A stretch of DNA of 64,000 bases from positions 1 to 64,000 of the forward strand of contig UQWV01000001.1 of the NCBI GenBank assembly GCA_900544845.1, in the 5' to 3' direction. A model generated the notes under the pieces. The model did not search any database. It was not told the origin of the DNA and was given only the letters and a program-made list of their open reading frames with translations. The DNA is from an uncultured Collinsella sp. (GTDB lineage Bacteria > Actinomycetota > Coriobacteriia > Coriobacteriales > Coriobacteriaceae). The position numbers and the translations under genes were made by a program. This document shows, in pieces, positions 56,151-64,000 of this stretch (positions within the stretch are counted from its first letter, which is position 1; every line of letters begins with the position of its first letter).

Positions 56151-57648
56151 GATGTCCTCCTACCTGATCGTTGCGTTCGCGCGCGGTGGCGCCAGCGGTA
56201 AAGCTTAATCCCTTGACGAGCGCGTTCTTGCCGTATTTGCCTTTTACAGCCAGTACGGCGCGTGCCAGGTCGCGCTCGCGCTCATCGGCCTCGACGTCGC
56301 TAAACAGATCGATGGTGGCAAATTCTTCGGGCACCAGGTTGCCAAATCCCAGGTTGATGCGCTTGACCGGTCGTTTGGGATCGACAGTCTGTGCCCAGAG
56401 CTCATCGAAATATCCCATGATCTTCTTAAACGAATTGGTGCGCTCGGGCAGCTTGCGCGAGGCGTTGGAGTGCGCAAAGAGTGCGGCATAGCCACCGCGC
56501 GGTTTGCCGCCATGCTCTCCCACAAAGATGCCATCGATTGCCTGCGCTTCGCGCACCAGGCGACGCCTTTCGTCATCGCGCTGGACTGGCTTGGGAGCAC
56601 GGGGCGCGAGCTCGGGGCCGGCGGTTGCGATGGGTTCGATACTCGACGTGCTCGAGCGCAGGTGCCCGCATCCGTCCACATATTGCGCTGTACCGCTGGC
56701 GTCGAGGCGGCGTATGTCGGCGCGTTCGCTCGCGTAGCCCACAAAGAGCGAGATGCTGTCGCAGACCACGTGCTTATCGACCAAGTCTAAAACGGCGTTG
56801 TCGACCATCTCGCGCAAGACGGTATAGGCCTGTTCGTAGGCATAACCCTTCGAGAGCACCTGTCCTGTGGTGGTCGAAGTTGCTTGCGGGCGATAGGCTT
56901 GAATATCGGCGATGGTTGTCGGCTCGCGCCCGAAGGCATGGTCGATGAGATATTCGGCATTGACGCCGAGCTCGTCGTAAAGCAGGTTTTCGTCGAGCGC
57001 CGCGACGCCCATCAGATCGTAGACGCCGTATTTCTCGAGGCGGGCTGCCACGCCGGGACCGATGCCCCAGATATCGGTGATGGGACGATGGGGCCAGATC
57101 TCCTTGCGAAAGGTCTCGTCGTCGAGTATGCCGATGCGGCTGGGTACGTGCTTGGCGGTAATGTCGAGCGCTACCTTGGCCTGGAATAGGTTGGGGCCGA
57201 TGCCGACCGTCGCCGTGATGCCGGTGCGCGCGAGGACCTCGTCGCGCAGCGTGCAGGCGAACCCTTCCGCATCTGTGTGATAGAGGTCCAGATAGGGCGT
57301 CACGTCGATAAAGCATTCATCGATTGAATAGACGTGAATGTCTTGCGGACTTACGTATTCCAGATAGATGCCGTAGATTTGCGCCGACACCTCCATATAG
57401 TGCTGCATGCGCGGTACGGCCGTGATGTAGTCGATGCCATCGGGAATCTCGAATAGGCGGCAGCGATTGTGAATCCCTAAGTCCTTCATGGCCTGCGTGA
57501 TGGCGAGGCAGATGGTCGTGCGCCCGCGCGATTCGTCGGCAACGACCAGGTTGGTGGTGAGCGGATCGAGCCCACGGTCGACGCACTCGACGCTGGCATA
57601 AAACGTCTTGAGGTCGATGCAGATATAGGTGTGCTGCTCGTGCGCCAT
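56143..57648 (-). CDS. Y-family DNA polymerase (UmuC/DinB-like)
   Basis: Translesion polymerase of 501 residues. Catalytic carboxylates are in CIDLKTFYASVE (Asp12) and YSIDECFID (Asp110, Glu111). Helix-hairpin-helix region DIWGIGPGVAARLEKYGVYDL follows, and a C-terminal little-finger domain. AGGGA lies 5 nt before the ATG at 57648. Forms an operon with yolD. LexA-like dyads lie directly upstream, so SOS induction is expected. Longer than E. coli DinB (351), like other UmuC-type Gram-positive members. Confidence 0.92.
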   Translation of the reverse strand: MAHEQHTYICIDLKTFYASVECVDRGLDPLTTNLVVADESRGRTTICLAITQAMKDLGIHNRCRLFEIPDGIDYITAVPRMQHYMEVSAQIYGIYLEYVSPQDIHVYSIDECFIDVTPYLDLYHTDAEGFACTLRDEVLARTGITATVGIGPNLFQAKVALDITAKHVPSRIGILDDETFRKEIWPHRPITDIWGIGPGVAARLEKYGVYDLMGVAALDENLLYDELGVNAEYLIDHAFGREPTTIADIQAYRPQATSTTTGQVLSKGYAYEQAYTVLREMVDNAVLDLVDKHVVCDSISLFVGYASERADIRRLDASGTAQYVDGCGHLRSSTSSIEPIATAGPELAPRAPKPVQRDDERRRLVREAQAIDGIFVGEHGGKPRGGYAALFAHSNASRKLPERTNSFKKIMGYFDELWAQTVDPKRPVKRINLGFGNLVPEEFATIDLFSDVEADERERDLARAVLAVKGKYGKNALVKGLSFTAGATARERNDQVGGHRA

Positions 57649-57663
57649 CCGTGTCCCTTCATC

Positions 57664-57693
57664 AAACACATGTTCTTATCGAATACCTGTTCG
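57664..57693 (-). promoter_or_regulatory. Tandem LexA-like boxes
   Basis: CGAATACCTGTTCG (57680-57693) and AAACACATGTTC (57664-57675) both fit the Gram-positive LexA pattern GAAC-N4-GTTC with one mismatch each. They lie 16-45 nt before the polymerase start codon. Confidence 0.6.
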
Positions 57694-57730
57694 ATAATAC
57701 CCGCTCGTCCGGACGTCGTCAAAACCTGTC

Positions 57731-57758
57731 AAAAAGGGACTGGTTTGTTTTGGTAGGT
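57731..57758. repeat. Half-copy of an AAAAAGGGAC repeat
   Basis: AAAAAGGGACTGGTTTGTTTTGG resembles one arm of the inverted repeat at 58420-58485. Together the two sites flank the iron-ADH-like gene. Confidence 0.5.
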
Positions 57759-57885
57759 ATGGTCGTGCGGTTGGATCGGGTTTTAACGCAGCTCTAAAGA
57801 GTGCGAAACAGCTCGGAAAACCTCGCTTCGTAGCATGAGCCTAACGATTGATACCGCCTATACGCACGGAAGGGTTGTGGAAAAG

Positions 57886-58410
57886 ATGGTCAATTATGGG
57901 TTTGGTATGCCGACGCGCCTTGTTGCGGATGGAGACGTGGCTCGCTGGTGCGGACGATTGGTCGCTCACTACGGTGGCACCAAGGCGCTGGTCGTGTTGG
58001 GCGGTGACAAACATACGCACGATGAGCTCGTCTCGGCGGCGCTCGGCTCGCTTGATCGAGCTCTGCTCGAACGCGTGCTTTTTCGCTGCGGCTTGGTCGG
58101 GGGCGATGGGGGAGACGATTTGGTCGATGAGGCCGTAGTCCTGGCGACCGACGAAGGCGTGGACTTTGTCCTGGCGATTGGCGATGCCGATACTGCCGGC
58201 TTTGCGCGCGAGCTCGCGCGTCGCATGGCGGCGCTCGATGCCGGCGAAGACGGCTTTGTGCCTTATGGATGCATTGTCTCGGAGGGCAAGGTGCCTGCTG
58301 TCGTGGGCACCGGCGAGGTTCCCGTTTTTGCCATTATCGCGCCCGAACTGCTGGAGGGCATCGGGTCTCCTCTGCGTGAGTTACTCGGTAGCGTCTGCGC
58401 CGCGGCCTAA
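57886..58410 (+). CDS. Iron-containing alcohol dehydrogenase-like fragment (N-terminal domain only)
   Basis: 174 residues. The start MVNYGFGMPTRLVADGDV matches the opening of iron-dependent alcohol dehydrogenases, followed by KALVVLGGDKHTHDELV and DFVLAIGDADTAGFARELA, equivalent to the nucleotide-binding GGGS region (here IGDAD). The metal-binding all-helical C-terminal domain (about 200 residues) is absent. Start ATG 57886 fits the family; ATG 57835 adds 17 residues. Either a truncated gene or a domain with a new role; the coding frame is intact and ends with a normal stop. Flanked by repeat elements. Confidence 0.6.
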   Translation: MVNYGFGMPTRLVADGDVARWCGRLVAHYGGTKALVVLGGDKHTHDELVSAALGSLDRALLERVLFRCGLVGGDGGDDLVDEAVVLATDEGVDFVLAIGDADTAGFARELARRMAALDAGEDGFVPYGCIVSEGKVPAVVGTGEVPVFAIIAPELLEGIGSPLRELLGSVCAAA

Positions 58411-58419
58411 TATTTGCCA

Positions 58420-58485
58420 TAAAAGGACGGGTTATTTTTGGTTGGTAAAGCGTTTGACCTGACAAAATAAGCCTGTCCCTTTTTG
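58420..58485. repeat. Inverted repeat of the AAAAGGACgGG family
   Basis: Left arm near 58420-58438 and right arm near 58464-58485 (AAAATAAGCCTGTCCCTTTTT) pair with a few mismatches over about 18 bp; 25 nt lie between. Related to the half-copy at 57731. The look is that of a REP/BIME-like dispersed hairpin. Confidence 0.6.
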
Positions 58486-58521
58486 ATCGGTTGCCGTTTG
58501 GGGGCCGATTGGCAACGCTCG

Positions 58522-58550
58522 CTGATTGTAGTCTTGACCTGCGCTAGAAT
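58522..58550 (+). promoter_or_regulatory. Candidate promoter of pgi
   Basis: CTGATT (58522-58527), 17 bp, TAGAAT (58545-58550). Only the -10 is a good match. Confidence 0.35.
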
Positions 58551-58609
58551 AGTGGCATCTGAATGTCCGGGCGCATGGAGGCGTGCGCCCGTATGCTGAG
58601 GAGGACTCT

Positions 58610-60304
58610 ATGGCAACTGTTGCCGCACCTATCGATGCTACGTCGACTGCCGCTTGGAAGGCACTCGAGGCTCATCAGGAGAAGCTCGAGGCCGATGGTA
58701 TCGACCTCAAGGCCTGGTTCGCTGCCGATGCCGAGCGCGTGAACAAGCTGAGCTTTGACGCCGGTGACCTGCACTTCGATCTGTCGAAGAACCTGGTGAC
58801 CGATGAGACCGTCAAGCTGCTGTGCGATCTTGCCCGCGAGGTGAAGCTCGAGGAGCGCCGCGACGCCATGTTCTCCGGCGAGCACATTAACACCACCGAG
58901 GACCGCGCCGTCCTGCACACCGCGCTTCGCCGCCCCGCAACCGAGAGGGGCCAGCTCATCGTCGACGGCCAGGATGTCGTCGCCGACGTGCACGAGGTCC
59001 TCGACCGCATGTATGCCTTCGCCGAGCGCGTGCGCTCCGGTGAGTGGAAGGGCGTTACCGGCAAGAAGATCGAGCACCTGGTGTCCATCGGCATCGGTGG
59101 CTCCGATCTGGGCCCGGTCATGGCCTACGAGGCTCTGCGTCCCTATGCCGACGCCGGTATCGACTGCCGCTATATCTCCAACATCGACCCCAACGACCAG
59201 GCCGAGAAGCTTAAGGGCCTGGATCCCGAGACCACGCTCGTGATCATCGTCTCCAAGACCTTCACCACGCTCGAGACCCTCACCAACGCCCGCGAGGTCA
59301 AGACCTGGATGCTCGAGCAGCTCAAGGCCCAGGGCGCCATCGACGGCTCCGATGAGCAGAACGCCGAGGCCGTGGCAAAGCACTTCGTCGCCGTTTCCAC
59401 CGCACTCGAGAAGGTTGAGGCCTTCGGTATCGACCCCGCCAACGCCTTCGGCTTCTGGAACTGGGTCGGCGGCCGCTACTCCGTCGACTCCGCCGTGGGC
59501 CTGTCGCTGATCGTCGTGCTCGGTCCCGAGCGCTTCCAGCAGTTCCTCGAGGGCTTCCACGCTATCGACGAGTACTTCTGCAACACGCCGCTCGAGAACA
59601 ATGCCGTTGCGCTGATGGGCCTGATCAACGTCTGGTACGTCAACTTCTTCGGTTCCAAGAGCCACGCCGTGCTGCCGTACTGCCAGTACCTGCATCGTTT
59701 CCCGGCCTACCTGCAGCAGCTCACCATGGAGTCCAACGGCAAGCATGTCCGCTGGGACGGCAGCGCCGTGACCTCCGACACCGGTGAGATCTTCTGGGGC
59801 GAGCCCGGCACCAACGGTCAGCACGCCTTCTACCAGCTGCTGCACCAGGGCACCGTGGTGGTCCCGGCCGATTTCATTGCCTTCGCCAATACCGCCAACC
59901 CTGCGACCGACAGCGGCCAGGACGTGCACGAGCTGTTCCTGGGCAACTTCCTGGCCCAGACCAAGGCGCTCGCCTTTGGTAAGACGGCCGATGAGGTGCG
60001 CGCCGAGGGCACGCCCGAGCAGATCGTCCCGGCCCGCTGCTTTGAGGGCAACCGTCCGACGACCTCGATCTTTGGCGACACGTTGACCCCGTTCGCACTC
60101 GGCGAGCTCATCGCCCTGTACGAGCACATCACGTTTGTCGAGGGCACGGTCTGGGGCATCGACTCCTACGACCAGTGGGGCGTCGAGCTGGGCAAGCAGC
60201 TTGCCAAGCAGATCACTCCAGCCTTCCATGACGACGCCGCCAAGGCCGAGCAGGACGCTTCGACCCAGGCGCTCATCGAGTTCTACCGCGCTCACCGCAA
60301 GTAG
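58610..60304 (+). CDS. pgi: Glucose-6-phosphate isomerase
   Basis: Interconverts glucose-6-P and fructose-6-P. 564 residues. Signatures: [44 protein letters not shown], the PGI signature [32 protein letters not shown] and the C-terminal [21 protein letters not shown] with the catalytic Lys. GAGGAGG precedes ATG 58610. The final codons (IEFYRAHRK) are duplicated 3.5 kb downstream at 63777-63808, and the gene end marks the edge of a possible integrated element. Confidence 0.96.
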   Translation: MATVAAPIDATSTAAWKALEAHQEKLEADGIDLKAWFAADAERVNKLSFDAGDLHFDLSKNLVTDETVKLLCDLAREVKLEERRDAMFSGEHINTTEDRAVLHTALRRPATERGQLIVDGQDVVADVHEVLDRMYAFAERVRSGEWKGVTGKKIEHLVSIGIGGSDLGPVMAYEALRPYADAGIDCRYISNIDPNDQAEKLKGLDPETTLVIIVSKTFTTLETLTNAREVKTWMLEQLKAQGAIDGSDEQNAEAVAKHFVAVSTALEKVEAFGIDPANAFGFWNWVGGRYSVDSAVGLSLIVVLGPERFQQFLEGFHAIDEYFCNTPLENNAVALMGLINVWYVNFFGSKSHAVLPYCQYLHRFPAYLQQLTMESNGKHVRWDGSAVTSDTGEIFWGEPGTNGQHAFYQLLHQGTVVVPADFIAFANTANPATDSGQDVHELFLGNFLAQTKALAFGKTADEVRAEGTPEQIVPARCFEGNRPTTSIFGDTLTPFALGELIALYEHITFVEGTVWGIDSYDQWGVELGKQLAKQITPAFHDDAAKAEQDASTQALIEFYRAHRK

Positions 60305-60306
60305 TC
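60275..60306. repeat. Direct repeat at the pgi 3' end (possible att site, left)
   Basis: 32 bp covering the last ten codons and stop of pgi. Matches 63777-63808 at 31 of 32 positions. Both copies are followed about 30 nt later by nearly the same terminator hairpin. Confidence 0.7.
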
Positions 60307-60336
60307 GCTGCTGTTAACGCATCGCGCCTTATAGTC

Positions 60337-60370
60337 AGGGGCCCGTATCCCATCGGATGCGGGCCCCTTT
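60337..60370 (+). terminator. Terminator of pgi
   Basis: AGGGGCCCGTATCC pairs with GGATGCGGGCCCCT (one G-U) over CATC, followed by TT. A near-copy is at 63837-63868. Confidence 0.8.
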
Positions 60371-60445
60371 GCTTTGCCGTGGCCCCGGGGCGCACGGCCT
60401 TTAAGGATCTTCGCCGGAGCGTCGCGTGCTGCGAGGGCCCTGCGT

Positions 60446-61750
60446 CTAGAGCTCGGCCTCCGCATGGCCTCGCTGCGCCTCGGGCAGCTCCCCGTAGAGC
60501 GGATGGTCTTCGAGCCTAAAGCGCTCGACCTGTTCGGGAGTGCAGCCGCGCACAAAGAGCCACGAGCGATCGATCGGCGTCGCCATGAGCGTGCTGGGCA
60601 GCGCGTCGGCGCGGTCGGAAAACACCCGGGCACTCTCGGGATCCTGGAACGCCAGCACCAGATGCGTGTCGCAGTTGCCCATGATGGAGCGTGCGCGTGC
60701 CTCGCCATAGAGCGCATCGAGCTGGTTGGTCGACTGCAGCAGCAGCGTTGCCCAGATGTTGCGGCTTCGGATAATCGAGAGCACGTTGTCGATCTGGGGG
60801 ATCTGCAGATTTGCGAAGTCATCGAGCATAAAGCGCACGGGCACGGGCAGGCTGCCGTCGGGCTGCCTATCGGCCTCACGAATGAGGCCCATAAACGCCT
60901 GCGAAATAAAGAGGCCGGTCAGCGGATCGAGATTGCGGTCAATATCGCTCACGGTTACAAACAGGGCGCAGGGGGTGTGTCCCATGGAAGCGAAGTCCGC
61001 CTGATGGCACTCACGATAGAGCTGTGCCGCACCGTCGAATCCCAGACACATGACCTTTTCGGCAAGGATGCCGACGATGCTCGCGTGCATGCGCTCGGCA
61101 TTTTGCGTAATGGCGTAGCGCCGCCATAGCGAGAGGGCATAGCTTTGGGGGTCGGTCGTGATCAGGTCGTCAAACAATCGACCTGTGGCACCGTCCTGCA
61201 GGTGCTCGATCAGCTTGATGACCGAGCTGATCGTCTGCTCGTCGGCGGGTAGCTGTTCGGTGACGTAGGCGATAAGACACGACAGCAGGTTTGCCGCCGC
61301 ATGATCCCAAAAAGGCTGGTTGTTGTCCTCGATGGGGCAGATGGCCTTTGCCACCGAGAGGAAGTCCTGCTGGTTGGGCCTGCCGTCCGCCTTGCGGCGA
61401 ATGTGCCTCAGGGGGTTGTAGCCGCAGCGCTCGATGCCGGGCGCAAGGGCCGGGACGGTGTTGAGGTCGGCGAAGTTGAGACATTGCACGCAGTAACCGT
61501 GGGCTGCCAGCACGGGTCCCACTTCGCGACAGAGCGTGCCTTTGGTGTCGAGCACGATGTAGCTTGCGTTCATTTGCAGCAGGTTGGGCTTGAGGACGTT
61601 TCGGGTCTTGCCGGCTCCCGAGGGGCCGATCACAAGTGCGTTGTTGTTGAGTCCCGTTTGGCGGGTGTCGCAGGAAAGCGTTCGATCCTTGGCGAGGATG
61701 GTGGACAATGCGGACTCAGATGCGGCGAGGCGGCTGGCGAGGTTAGACAT
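60446..61750 (-). CDS. VirD4/TraG-like type IV coupling ATPase
   Basis: 434 residues. Walker A IGPSGAGKT (42-49), followed by VLDTKGTL (Walker-B-like region of TraG proteins), then VRFMLDDFANLQIPQIDNVLSIIRSRNIWATLLLQSTNQLDALYGEARARSIMGNCDTHLVL, a stretch diagnostic of VirD4/TraG coupling proteins. It lacks the N-terminal membrane helices of full coupling proteins, so it would be soluble or rely on a partner. AAGGAGG lies 6 nt before ATG 61750. It overlaps the ClpP-like gene by 8 nt. No relaxase or other T4SS gene is in the window. Confidence 0.83.
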   Translation of the reverse strand: MSNLASRLAASESALSTILAKDRTLSCDTRQTGLNNNALVIGPSGAGKTRNVLKPNLLQMNASYIVLDTKGTLCREVGPVLAAHGYCVQCLNFADLNTVPALAPGIERCGYNPLRHIRRKADGRPNQQDFLSVAKAICPIEDNNQPFWDHAAANLLSCLIAYVTEQLPADEQTISSVIKLIEHLQDGATGRLFDDLITTDPQSYALSLWRRYAITQNAERMHASIVGILAEKVMCLGFDGAAQLYRECHQADFASMGHTPCALFVTVSDIDRNLDPLTGLFISQAFMGLIREADRQPDGSLPVPVRFMLDDFANLQIPQIDNVLSIIRSRNIWATLLLQSTNQLDALYGEARARSIMGNCDTHLVLAFQDPESARVFSDRADALPSTLMATPIDRSWLFVRGCTPEQVERFRLEDHPLYGELPEAQRGHAEAEL

Positions 61751-62360
61751 GGGCGACCTCCTTGGTGGTCGAGAGGATTTCGTGGGCAAAGCCGAGCTCG
61801 ACGGCGCGCTCGGCCGAAAGGTAGGTGTCTTTTGCAGTGAGGGACTGGATGCGCTTGGGCGTGAGGCCGCTGCGGTCCGAGAGGATTTGCGTGAGGGTCT
61901 TGCGGGTCTGCATGAGACGCCGGCTGGTTTCCTGCAGCGCAAGTGCCGAACCGCCTGCCCCCTGGGGGATCAGCGGGTCGTGAATCATGAGCTCTGCATG
62001 GGGCGCCATACGGCGATCGTCGCCGCCCATAAAGATCACGGCGCCCATGGACGCGGCGAATTCCAGGCAGACGGTGCGGATGGGGCACGATGCGAGGCGC
62101 ATGGCGTCATAGATCGCAAGACCCGATCGCACGCTTCCGCCGGCGCTGGCGACAAATATGGTGATGGGGCGGCTGGGGTCGGTGGCATCGAGCAGGCGGA
62201 TCTGCTGGCATAGGTCGTGGGCCATCGGGGTTTCGATGTTTCCCATGACGGAGAGCTCGCGACGGGCGAGCATCTCATCGTAAATGCTGGTGAGCGTGAT
62301 ACCTCGGGCGGATTCACGCATGGTGAGGGGGCTGATGATGGGGGAATGATTGGTGTCCAT
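61743..62360 (-). CDS. ClpP-family serine protease
   Basis: 205 residues. Catalytic triad Ser104 (EFAASMGA), His127 (MIHDPLI) and Asp178 (TAKDTYLSAERA) all present; TIFVASAGGSVRSGLAIYDAM is the family oxyanion region (SPGGS in housekeeping ClpP). AAAGGAG lies 6 nt before the ATG. It overlaps the coupling-ATPase gene, so they are co-translated. It is distinct from a housekeeping clpP by context (no clpX, no tig) and sits in the putative element. Confidence 0.87.
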   Translation of the reverse strand: MDTNHSPIISPLTMRESARGITLTSIYDEMLARRELSVMGNIETPMAHDLCQQIRLLDATDPSRPITIFVASAGGSVRSGLAIYDAMRLASCPIRTVCLEFAASMGAVIFMGGDDRRMAPHAELMIHDPLIPQGAGGSALALQETSRRLMQTRKTLTQILSDRSGLTPKRIQSLTAKDTYLSAERAVELGFAHEILSTTKEVAHV

Positions 62361-62423
62361 GAGGACTCCTTTCTGTTGGTGGTGTTGTGGAATAGAGTCG
62401 CTGCCCGCGGAGGGGCTGGCGGG

Positions 62424-63314
62424 CTACAGGGTTCGTCCGAGCCTGAGATCGAGCTCGGTTGTGGGGCAGGCTGCCTGTCCGTGCGGCTCGCAAGCGCCAA
62501 GGGCTCCAAAGCGATGGAGCGTTGCGACGGGCGTGGTGTAGGCGAGCCGCAGCTGATGCTCGATAGGGGCACATCCGTCATTTTTGTAATGAGCCGCGTA
62601 GTACTGCGCGATGCTGGCGTTCATCTCGCTGCCATTGCGATGGCGCTCAAACTGGCGTCTGCAGGTCTCGATGATCTTTGCTACCGACTTGGGTGCCGTC
62701 GCGGGAACAAGGGCGAGATAGCCCTCAAATAGCTCGTTGATGTTCAGGAGGCACAGCAGGTCGATCAGCGTCCTTATGGCTGCTCCCTCGGCGGAAAAGT
62801 GCGCGGTCATGCGGTTATATCGGTTGCGGTCGACGATGGCCGCATGGGGTCTTGGAGTTTTCTGCCCCGTGGTCCCGGGCTTTTGCAGCACCTGTGTATT
62901 GAGCTCGACGTTGCAGCGCTTGAGGCCGTCCAACGGAAGGAGCAGTGCGGTGCGCAGGGTGTTCCGCTTGCTTTCGAGTTCATGACGCTCGTCGGGTTCC
63001 CATTCGAGCTTGAGTTTCGTGTCGAGCGCCGTAAGCATATGGGCTAGGCAGCCTACGGTAAGAACGTACGAATCGTTGTCGCGTTTTGGGGCATAGGGGT
63101 CTGTCAGCTTGCGAATGTCGGGGTCGCCCATGATCTTTGTGCAGCGCTTCAGCAGTTGAGGATGGTCGGCCAAGATCGTCGCGAGCGGTAGCGACGCGTA
63201 GTTCTTGATGGTCGCGGCGGCAAAGGCGGCGTCATATTCGTTTGCATATGCTCGCTCAATTCGGGCATCCAGAATGCTTTTCTTATCGCCGTCTTCAGCG
63301 TGGTGGTTTGTCAT
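62424..63314 (-). CDS. Hypothetical protein of the putative integrated element
   Basis: 296 residues; largely helical and rich in charged residues (EWEPDERHELESKRNTLRTALLLPLDGLKRCN). No family recognised. ATG 63314 has TTGGAG 6-8 nt upstream; the longer frame to 63470 consists of low-complexity His/Gln-rich sequence from repetitive DNA and is not credible as coding. First gene of the three-gene minus-strand module. Confidence 0.6.
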   Translation of the reverse strand: MTNHHAEDGDKKSILDARIERAYANEYDAAFAAATIKNYASLPLATILADHPQLLKRCTKIMGDPDIRKLTDPYAPKRDNDSYVLTVGCLAHMLTALDTKLKLEWEPDERHELESKRNTLRTALLLPLDGLKRCNVELNTQVLQKPGTTGQKTPRPHAAIVDRNRYNRMTAHFSAEGAAIRTLIDLLCLLNINELFEGYLALVPATAPKSVAKIIETCRRQFERHRNGSEMNASIAQYYAAHYKNDGCAPIEHQLRLAYTTPVATLHRFGALGACEPHGQAACPTTELDLRLGRTL

Positions 63315-63366
63315 AGCTTCTCCAATCGGTTGATGTTCGTGCTGTTTGTTGATGTGTTGGTTGTCG

Positions 63367-63402
63367 TGAGTGATGTGCTTGCCGTGGGTGATGTGCTGAC
63401 GT
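63367..63402. repeat. Short tandem iteron-like repeats
   Basis: Two 18-bp units (GAGTGATGTGCTTGCCGT and GGGTGATGTGCTGACGTT) in tandem, with related GTTGATGT words just before (63330, 63349). They lie in the leader of the minus-strand module. Confidence 0.4.
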
Positions 63403-63634
63403 TGGGGTGCTATGCGGTTTTCAATGAGCCCGTGAGGCAGTTGCTGCAGGGGCGGGATGGAACGGCCCATGCAAGGCGGAAGGCATCGTGCTCAAAATCG
63501 AGACAGCAATGCCCTGGGTGCCTCACATGTGGCAGTTACCTCATTAAGTTGTCATTGCGTTTGGGGTTGTACTTTGCCGATCTTCCTTCTCTTACACGCT
63601 AAAACTCAAACTTCATATGCTCGATCTACTTAAA

Positions 63635-63653
63635 ACCGCAACGGCGGTCTTTT
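63635..63653 (+). other. Small hairpin with T tract
   Basis: ACCGC-AACG-GCGGT followed by CTTTT. The 686-bp stretch 63315-64000 contains this, the iteron-like repeats, the pgi-end copy and its hairpin, and no gene that I can support. Confidence 0.35.
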
Positions 63654-63776
63654 ATCAACTTATATGTCGGAACGCGTCTTTGCAAGTACTTTTTTGCCTT
63701 TGTTTCAAATGGGGTGGTTTTGCAACCGTCATACGCGCGCTGTGCGAACGTGCCCCGGCTCGGATAAGATAGTGCG

Positions 63777-63808
63777 ATCGAGTTCTACCGCGCTCGCCGC
63801 AAGTAGTC
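63777..63808 (+). pseudogene. Copy of the pgi 3' end (possible att site, right)
   Basis: 32 bp matching 60275-60306 with one substitution (CAC to CGC, His to Arg in the reading frame), including the stop codon TAG. No further pgi sequence is upstream of it. This is the expected scar of integration at, or duplication of, the pgi end. Confidence 0.7.
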
Positions 63809-63836
63809 TTTGTTGCTGAGATAGGTCATGGCCGAA

Positions 63837-63868
63837 AGGGGCCCGCATCCCAACAGATACGGGCCCCT
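63837..63868 (+). terminator. Copy of the pgi terminator
   Basis: AAGGGGCCCGCATCC pairs with GATACGGGCCCCTT over a short loop. It differs from the hairpin at 60337 by compensating or wobble changes. Confidence 0.7.
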
Positions 63869-64000
63869 TGCTATTTAAATGGGCATGAGGGTGTATTGAG
63901 GGGGGATGCCTTGCTGTCGGCATCCGCATGCGGTGCCATTCGCTGTCCGTAAATATACGTTTACGGCTAATTTCATACCACTTGTCGGAATGCGGACGCT

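Noticed and set aside
60446..62360. A complete conjugation system
   Set aside because: Only a coupling-type ATPase is visible; relaxase, VirB4 and membrane channel genes are absent from the window.
63729..63929. A 66-codon minus-strand open frame at the right end
   Set aside because: It is antisense to the copied pgi end and terminator hairpin and has no ribosome-binding site.

Overview
The window reads as ordinary chromosome of a high-GC, anaerobic, Gram-positive actinobacterium. The gene set fits Coriobacteriia, most likely Collinsella: a WhiA/RapZ pair, an anaerobic class III ribonucleotide reductase, a phosphotransbutyrylase/butyrate kinase pair, DUF3793 next to a flavodoxin, and no respiratory genes. 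The genus is inferred from gene content only; there is no rRNA gene in the window.

Layout. 0.2-1.9 kb: ROK sugar kinase and NanE (amino-sugar catabolism). 2-3.9 kb: rapZ-whiA. 4-8.8 kb: glycolytic block gapA | pgk-tpiA-gpmI, then secG. 9.4-15.4 kb: oppABCDF oligopeptide importer. 15.4-22 kb: long intergenic palindromes, five tRNA genes (Leu-GAG, three identical Gly-GCC, Cys-GCA and Val-GAC make six tRNAs in all), a PP2C phosphatase followed by a fused STAS/anti-sigma-kinase protein, and a GH13 glucosidase. 22-29.8 kb: an acyl-metabolism cluster (phosphopantetheinyl transferase, TetR regulator, SCP2-type thiolase, DUF35 Zn/OB protein, acyl carrier protein, Ptb-like transferase, butyrate kinase, MFS transporter, small membrane protein). 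30-33.6 kb: nrdD and nrdG, with a structured leader and palindromes. 33.6-35.3 kb: folE, an HD-domain protein and folB. 35.3-42.7 kb: metallopeptidase, M19 dipeptidase, SlyD, UreE-like protein, HAD phosphatase, Fur-type regulator, acylphosphatase, oxidoreductase, RNase HI, LysR regulator. 42.8-50.6 kb: metY with a short leader ORF, a secreted protein, PanE, an aldo-keto reductase/ferredoxin, a second Gfo/Idh oxidoreductase bracketed by two copies of a hairpin repeat, and endonuclease IV. 50.7-53.9 kb: polar amino-acid ABC importer. 54-57.7 kb: flavodoxin, DUF3793, HMA-domain protein, and YolD with a Y-family polymerase behind LexA-like boxes. 57.9-60.3 kb: an iron-ADH-like fragment and pgi. 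60.3-63.8 kb: a three-gene minus-strand module (VirD4/TraG-like ATPase, ClpP-like protease, unknown) lying between two copies of the pgi 3' end.

Most interesting: (1) the 22-29.8 kb cluster, which looks like a carrier-dependent thiolytic pathway that conserves energy through acyl-phosphate; (2) the module bounded by duplicated pgi ends, which looks like an integrated element; (3) long architecture-conserved but sequence-unrelated palindromes of 80-138 bp; (4) small combinations that suggest function by context: folE-HD-folB, SlyD-UreE, PP2C with a STAS-kinase fusion, and the metY leader peptide. All functional calls come from reading protein sequence and motifs; no database search was run.
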